Assembly (NCBI GenBank): GCA_031266315.1
Contig: JAISBG010000078.1
Location: 1-10,297 of the forward strand
Direction of reading: 5' to 3'
Source of the DNA: Planctomycetaceae bacterium
GTDB taxonomy: Bacteria; Planctomycetota; Planctomycetia; Pirellulales; Thermoguttaceae
DNA length: 10,297 nt
In this document: positions 7,132 through 10,297 of the stretch, piece after piece
Layout of the letters: each line of letters starts with the position of its first letter
Position numbering within the stretch: the stretch's first letter is position 1
Made by a program: the position numbers and the translations under genes
The notes under the pieces: generated by a model
What the model saw: the letters and a program-made list of their open reading frames with translations, nothing else
Database searches by the model: none
What the model was told of the DNA's origin: nothing

Positions 7132-8121
7132 TTATTCCCAATCGAGACCGAAATCTAGGGCGGTTGCGGAATGAGTCAATGCGCCGACACTGATTCGTTC
7201 AACACCGGTTGTTGCGACGGCACTGACTGTTTTTAAGTTAATCCCTCCTGAGGCTTCCAACTCCACTTCAGGCGCCAATCGGTTCCGAATTTCAACCGCT
7301 TGGATCAGTTGCGGTAAGGTCATGTTGTCGAGAAGGACAATATCCGGTCTGACTGTTAAAACCTCTTGCAGTTGTTCCAATGTATCCACTTCGATTTCGA
7401 TAATCGGTACAAGAGGAATCTTTTGAGTTTTTTGATAAGAATTTTCATTTTCATTGGAATATTCGTATTCGGGAAGACGTTCAAAGTGGAAGGAATCGGC
7501 GTGAAGCCGGAAAAATTCGCGGGTTTGAACGACCGCTTCTGCCGGAGTAAATTGTCCGCCGCCGTCCCGCCCAATCGCAAGATGATTATCCTTGATCAAC
7601 ACCGCATCAAAAAGACCGGTTCGGTGATTTCGTCCGCCGCCGCAACGAACCGCGTACTTTTCCAATCGCCGCCAACCAAGTGTTGTTTTCCGTGTGTCGT
7701 AGATTTTTGCGGGAGTTCCGGCTGCGGCGTCCACATATTTTTCCGTCAATGTCGCAATTCCCGAAAGTTTACCGATCAAATTCAACACCAAACGTTCAGC
7801 AATCAACATACTTTGTAGTTGTCCGCTGATTTGACCGATTTTATCGCCGGGTACGATTGATGAACCGTCCGAAATAAACGGTTGCCAGAGGAGAGTCGGA
7901 TTGATGACATGGAGAATTGTCGCAACAGCCTGAATTCCCGCCATCACTCCGCTTTCGCGGGAACGGATAAACGCCGAACCGCATAACTGTTCCGAAACCA
8001 AAGCAAGACTCGTCAAATCGCCGGTAATACCCGTATCTTCCGCAACTGCAATTTTCATAAGTTGTTGAAGTTCCTTTTCGACTTCCGGCGACCAATTGTT
8101 CTGATGAAAATCTCTAAACAT
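7132..8121 (-). CDS. nadC: Nicotinate-nucleotide pyrophosphorylase (carboxylating)
   Basis: NadC (quinolinate phosphoribosyltransferase) converts quinolinate and PRPP to nicotinate mononucleotide, CO2 and diphosphate in de novo NAD synthesis in the cytosol. With the ATG at 8121 the protein has 329 residues. Motifs in order are AEDTGITGDLTS (27-38), AERLVLNLIGKLSGIATLT (108-126), DTRKTTLGWRRLEKYAVRCG (142-161) followed by GGRNHRTGL, LIKDNH with the active-site Lys at about 177, EIEVDTLEQL (242-251), LLDNMT (263-268), LEASGGIN (288-295) and SVGALTHS (311-318). Residues about 205-238 form an insert rich in Glu, Asn, Ser and Tyr that makes the protein 30-45 residues longer than usual. A TTG at 8163 would add 14 residues before MFRDFHQNN; I prefer the ATG, since the first conserved helix follows it. 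No Shine-Dalgarno is visible. nadA and nadB are not in the window. The gene is divergent from ybaB-recR. Confidence 0.95.
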   Translation of the reverse strand: MFRDFHQNNWSPEVEKELQQLMKIAVAEDTGITGDLTSLALVSEQLCGSAFIRSRESGVMAGIQAVATILHVINPTLLWQPFISDGSSIVPGDKIGQISGQLQSMLIAERLVLNLIGKLSGIATLTEKYVDAAAGTPAKIYDTRKTTLGWRRLEKYAVRCGGGRNHRTGLFDAVLIKDNHLAIGRDGGGQFTPAEAVVQTREFFRLHADSFHFERLPEYEYSNENENSYQKTQKIPLVPIIEIEVDTLEQLQEVLTVRPDIVLLDNMTLPQLIQAVEIRNRLAPEVELEASGGINLKTVSAVATTGVERISVGALTHSATALDFGLDWE

Positions 8122-8206
8122 TAATATTAAGGGGTTGTAAATTGAAAATGATGGGGAACGCAAGCGGATAATTTAATTTGTTTTGGTAAATAGCACGCTT
8201 GCAAAC

Positions 8207-8235
8207 TATTCACTCCTGTTACGCAGGGGCTAAAT
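8207..8235. repeat. Fragment resembling the GTTACGCA end of the 509-855 palindrome family
   Basis: The segment CACTCCTGTTACGCA (8211-8225) matches AACTCCAGTTACGCA (497-517 region) at most positions, and GTTACGCA (8218-8225) is the reverse complement of TGCGTAAC at 8523-8530. The match is short, and it is read here as a decayed element end. It is weaker than the other repeat calls. Confidence 0.35.
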
Positions 8236-8264
8236 ATTCAGTTCAAATAGGATTCTCCCGTATT

Positions 8265-8453
8265 AGGTGGGCAATCCGCCCGCTGGGCGGTTGCGCCGGT
8301 TGAGTCTGCATTGACTCCAACACGGAAAGCAACACCATTTACCGTCGTTAAACTGATTCACTGTCGGCTAACGCCGACGCGACCTTTTAGCAAAAGGTCG
8401 CCCACCTACCCAAAGTTGCCCACCTACAAAAAGTTGCCCACCAGATGATTGCC
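8265..8453 (+). repeat. Palindromic element 3, ends A (left) and B (right), with three tandem 18-bp units
   Basis: The left end AGGTGGGC at 8265 leads into an A hairpin at 8271-8294 (GCAA-T-CCGCCC, loop GCT, GGGCGG-TTGC). The core (GGAAAGCAACACC..., CGTCGTTAAACTGATTCA) matches the copies at 10088 and, inverted, at 2975. The right side has GTCGGC-TAAC-GCCGAC at 8363-8378 and then a perfect ten-base B stem, GCGACCTTTT, loop AGC, AAAAGGTCGC (8379-8401). GCCCACC occurs at 8400, 8418 and 8436, an exact 18-base period, and the element closes with GATGATTGCC, matching the AGCAATCAT terminus. It lies in the divergent nadC/ybaB gap. Confidence 0.9.
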
Positions 8454-8505
8454 GATGAAATTTTACCTATTATTTGACGATTCCGATGTTGATGTATGTT
8501 TTGCC

Positions 8506-8546
8506 GACTTTTTTACTTATGGTGCGTAACATGAGCTATTAACGAA
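8506..8546. repeat. Second copy of the right end of the 509-855 palindrome plus its flank
   Basis: Bases 8506-8546 align with 832-873: GACTTTTT, then GGTGCGTAACATGAG, then ATTAAC and GAA. Because the match runs about 15 bases past the 23-bp terminal repeat ending at 855, the true end of this family probably lies further out than the perfect repeat. A small hairpin, GCCCT-TGC-AGGGC (8553-8565), follows immediately. Confidence 0.7.
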
Positions 8547-8590
8547 TACGTTGCCCTTGCAGGGCGGAGGAAAACTTGCAATCCTACACA

Positions 8591-8837
8591 CAGTGTTTTT
8601 TTCTTCCCGACGGCGGAAACAGGAAAAAACACAGCGCTTTTTTCTTCCCGACGGTGTCGGCAAGAAAAAGACATAGCGCTTTTTTCTTCCCGACGGCGGA
8701 AACAGGAAAAAACACAGCGTTTTTTCTTCCCGACAGTGTCGGCAAGAAAAAGACATAGCACCTTTTTCTTCCCGCCAGCGGGGACAGGAAAAAACACAGT
8801 GCTTTTTTCTTCTCGTCGATTGCAGAAAAGGCGCCGT
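8591..8837. repeat. 41-bp tandem repeat array, six units of two alternating types
   Basis: Units begin at 8591, 8632, 8674, 8715, 8756 and 8797 and are 41, 42, 41, 41, 41 and about 41 bases long. All share a C/T-AG(C/T)(A/G) start, a T tract and CTTCCCG. Units 1, 3 and 5 continue with GGCGGAAACAGGAAAAAACA or a variant. Units 2 and 4 continue with GTGTCGGCAAGAAAAAGACA, giving an 82-83-base higher-order repeat. Units 2 and 4 are near-perfect hairpins (TTTTTCTTCCCGAC pairing with GTCGGCAAGAAAAA, three-base loop). Unit 6 is degenerate. CAATCCTAC flanks both sides (about 8579 and 8838). A 41-base period is not a multiple of three, so a peptide repeat is not encoded even though all minus frames stay open. 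There are no spacers, so it is not a CRISPR array. Confidence 0.92.
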
Positions 8838-8940
8838 CAATCCTACGCATCATGCCCCGATTTTCTCATATCTGTAAAAAAGTGTCAACCCAAAACAATA
8901 ATCCCGAACAAATACTTTTTTGAAGGTGTTTTTGAAGGCG

Positions 8941-8969
8941 TTGACATAATTGTTTTGTGGGGATACAAT
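8941..8969 (+). promoter_or_regulatory. Strong sigma70-type promoter for ybaB-recR
   Basis: A perfect TTGACA (8941-8946), a 17-base spacer and TACAAT (8964-8969) precede the ybaB ATG at 9033. Transcription would start near 8976, leaving a leader of about 57 bases. It is the best promoter match seen in the window and lies just downstream of the tandem array. Confidence 0.75.
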
Positions 8970-9032
8970 AGTAGGAGTGTTTGTTATTAGATTCTTTGAA
9001 AATATTTTCTACTTTGTTTCGGGAAAATAATT

Positions 9033-9383
9033 ATGTTTGGTAAAATGTTTGAACTCGGTTCACTGATGAAACAGGCTCACGAATTTGGCGGTAAAGTTCA
9101 AGAAATGAATGATAAACTGAAACAACTTCGTGTTCAAGGTTCTGCTGCCGGCGGTCTGGTGACAGTGGATGTCAATGGGCTTCAGGAAATGGTGGCTTGC
9201 CGAATTGATCCCTCTCTTTTTCAACAGAGTGATGTTGAATTGTTGGAAGAACTCATTGTTACGGCGACCAACGACGCCATCGATGAATCACGCCAACAGC
9301 AAGCCGAATCAATGAAATCGTTGACGGACGGTATGAATCTCGGTAACCTGACCGAAACTCTTGGAAAAATTATACCGCAATAG
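9033..9383 (+). CDS. ybaB: YbaB/EbfC family nucleoid-associated protein
   Basis: YbaB/EbfC proteins are small dimeric DNA-binding proteins, usually encoded just before recR. The 116-residue product fits. An N-terminal helix (SLMKQAHEFGGKVQEMNDKL, about 10-29) is followed by the conserved turn and strands (VQGSAAGGLVTVDVNGLQEM, about 34-53; then ACRIDPSLF), and by the second long helix DVELLEELIVTATNDAIDES with a glutamine-rich continuation. The C-terminus TDGMNLGNL resembles the family's usual Met/Gly/Leu ending. The ATG at 9033 is followed directly by the family start MFGKM. The upstream bases CGGGAAAATAATT give at most a weak ribosome site. recR follows after 33 bases on the same strand and is presumably cotranscribed from the 8941 promoter. 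dnaX, the common third member of this cluster, is not immediately upstream; nadC and repeats occupy that place. Confidence 0.95.
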   Translation: MFGKMFELGSLMKQAHEFGGKVQEMNDKLKQLRVQGSAAGGLVTVDVNGLQEMVACRIDPSLFQQSDVELLEELIVTATNDAIDESRQQQAESMKSLTDGMNLGNLTETLGKIIPQ

Positions 9384-9416
9384 CAAAAATTATTTCTTGT
9401 TCCTGTTTAAAGTATC

Positions 9417-10031
9417 ATGTCGGAATTGACTGAATCCGTAACACGGATGATCAAAGAATTTGAAAAATTGCCCGGACTCGGTAAAAAATCCGCCGAACGG
9501 ATTGCTTATCATTTACTCAAAGTCGAAAAAAAAGAGGCTCTTGCGTTAGCCGATGCAATCTATGCGGTGAAAGAAAATGTCCGATATTGTAAGCATTGTT
9601 TCAATTTAACCGAGCAGGAACTTTGTGAAATCTGCCGAGACCCGAAAAGAAATCAAACGATTCTCTGTGTGGTCGAACAACCGCGTGATCTGATTGCGTT
9701 GGAACAAACCGGACGATATGACGGACTTTATCATATTCTTCTTGGGCGGATTGCTCCGCTTGATAAAATCAGTCCTGACCAATTGACAATTACCGCTCTT
9801 ATAGACCGGATCAAAACAAGTTCATTTACCGAAATTGTCATGGCAACCAATCCAACAATCGAAGGCGATTCAACCGCACTTTATATTATCAAGCAATTGG
9901 AATCTATTCAGGCAAAAGTAAAACCTCGAATTACTCGATTGGCACGCGGAATTACGACCGGAAACGATTTACAATTTGCCAACAAAGAAATGCTTGCCGA
10001 TGCTCTGGCAGAACGTCAATCGTTCCGGTAA
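9417..10031 (+). CDS. recR: Recombination mediator protein RecR
   Basis: RecR works with RecO (and RecF) to load RecA on SSB-coated single-stranded DNA at gaps. The 204-residue product has the expected length and domain order. The helix-hairpin-helix is at about 12-32 (FEKLPGLGKKSAERIAYHLL). The zinc finger has C58-x2-C61 and C70-x2-C73. The Toprim domain begins at TILCVVEQPRDL (81-92) and includes GRYDGLYHILLGRIAPLDKI and then NPTIEGDSTALYI. The C-terminal Walker-B-like end has RLARGITTGNDLQFANKEML. The ATG at 9417 fits the family N-terminus, which puts the helix-hairpin-helix close to the start. The gene follows ybaB by 33 bases with no promoter of its own in view. Downstream, a palindromic repeat begins 57 bases after the stop. 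Confidence 0.97.
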   Translation: MSELTESVTRMIKEFEKLPGLGKKSAERIAYHLLKVEKKEALALADAIYAVKENVRYCKHCFNLTEQELCEICRDPKRNQTILCVVEQPRDLIALEQTGRYDGLYHILLGRIAPLDKISPDQLTITALIDRIKTSSFTEIVMATNPTIEGDSTALYIIKQLESIQAKVKPRITRLARGITTGNDLQFANKEMLADALAERQSFR

Positions 10032-10087
10032 AAATTCCTGATTCTACCGGATTAGGTATTTCCCACCGGAATCGTAAATTAAAGGTC

Positions 10088-10291
10088 AGCAATCATAAGG
10101 TGGGCAACCTTTTGCTAAAAGGTTGCGTCGGCGTTAGCCGACTTGCCCCTGTTAACGGCTGGCAATTTGATTCCAAACCGGAAAGCAATACCGTTTGCCG
10201 TCGTTAATCTGATTCACTGTCGGCTATCGCCGACGCGACCTTTCAGCGAAAGGTCGCCCACCTACAAAAGGTCGCCCACCTAATGATTGCT
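10088..10291. repeat. Palindromic element 4, ends B and B, the most symmetrical copy
   Basis: The termini AGCAATCATAAGGTGGGC (10088-10105) and its inverse at 10274-10291 match at 17 of 18 positions. Each side has the two-hairpin B module. On the left these are GCAACCTTTT-GCT-AAAAGGTTGC (10104-10126) and GTCGGC-GTTA-GCCGAC (10127-10142). On the right they are GTCGGC-TATC-GCCGAC (10219-10234) and GCGACCTTTC-AGC-GAAAGGTCGC (10235-10257). Both ten-base stems pair perfectly although they differ at three positions per arm. GCCCACCT occurs at 10256 and 10274, the same 18-base period as element 3. The core (GGAAAGCAATACCG..., CGTCGTTAATCTGATTCA) matches elements 3 and 1. It lies downstream of recR at the window end. 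Confidence 0.92.
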
Positions 10292-10297
10292 CACTTT

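Noticed and set aside
8591-8837. CRISPR array
   Set aside because: The units are directly adjacent, with no unique spacers, and no cas genes are present.
8513-8853. Three overlapping minus-strand open frames with Lys/Phe/Cys-rich repetitive peptides, and a plus-strand one at 8576-8758
   Set aside because: They are by-products of the 41-bp array, which lacks stops in several frames. The 41-base period shifts frame with each unit, so no consistent peptide repeat results, and no start or ribosome site stands out.
10024-10051. Possible rho-independent terminator after recR (TCCGGTA / TACCGGA stem)
   Set aside because: The loop is 14 bases, the stem has only seven pairs and overlaps the stop codon, and no T tract follows.

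Overview
The window looks like a chromosomal segment of a planctomycete, perhaps a lower-GC, gut-type relative of the Pirellulales. This is inferred from gene content, not from any search. The first coding piece is the C-terminus of a planctomycete-style Gfo/Idh/MocA oxidoreductase. A small CC...CxxC protein follows queE, and a very large secreted/membrane protein of a type I associate with planctomycetes is present. Most starts lack a clear Shine-Dalgarno sequence.

Layout: (i) 2-477, + strand: 3' end of an oxidoreductase gene, then xseB (exonuclease VII small subunit). (ii) 509-855: a 347-bp imperfect palindrome with perfect 23-bp ends, in the convergent gap between xseB and uppS. (iii) 1002-2797, - strand: queE, the small cysteine protein and uppS (transcribed in that order). 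(iv) 3180-6767, - strand: a 1195-residue exported protein with three C-terminal membrane helices and no assigned function, with a plausible promoter upstream. (v) 7132-8121, - strand: nadC. (vi) 8122-9032: a 0.9-kb divergent gap packed with repeats, ending in a strong sigma70-type promoter. (vii) 9033-10031, + strand: ybaB-recR.

The genes are mostly housekeeping: polyprenyl carrier synthesis, queuosine precursor synthesis, NAD synthesis and DNA repair. They do not form one pathway. The unusual content is between the genes. Four related palindromic elements of 145-210 bp lie at 2975-3119, 6866-7075, 8265-8453 and 10088-10291. They are built from two interchangeable hairpin ends, here called A and B, and the window shows the pairings B-A, A-A, A-B and B-B. 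The hairpins keep three-base GCT/AGC loops, and their stems change by paired substitutions (CA..TG to CG..CG type), so structure seems to be what is maintained. B ends also carry a tandem 18-bp unit in one to three copies. A second family has GTTACGCA ends (509-855, plus end-like fragments at about 8207-8235 and 8506-8546). A third repeat is a six-unit 41-bp tandem array at 8591-8837. No transposase gene is visible, so these look like non-autonomous, possibly REPIN- or MITE-like sequences mobilised from elsewhere.
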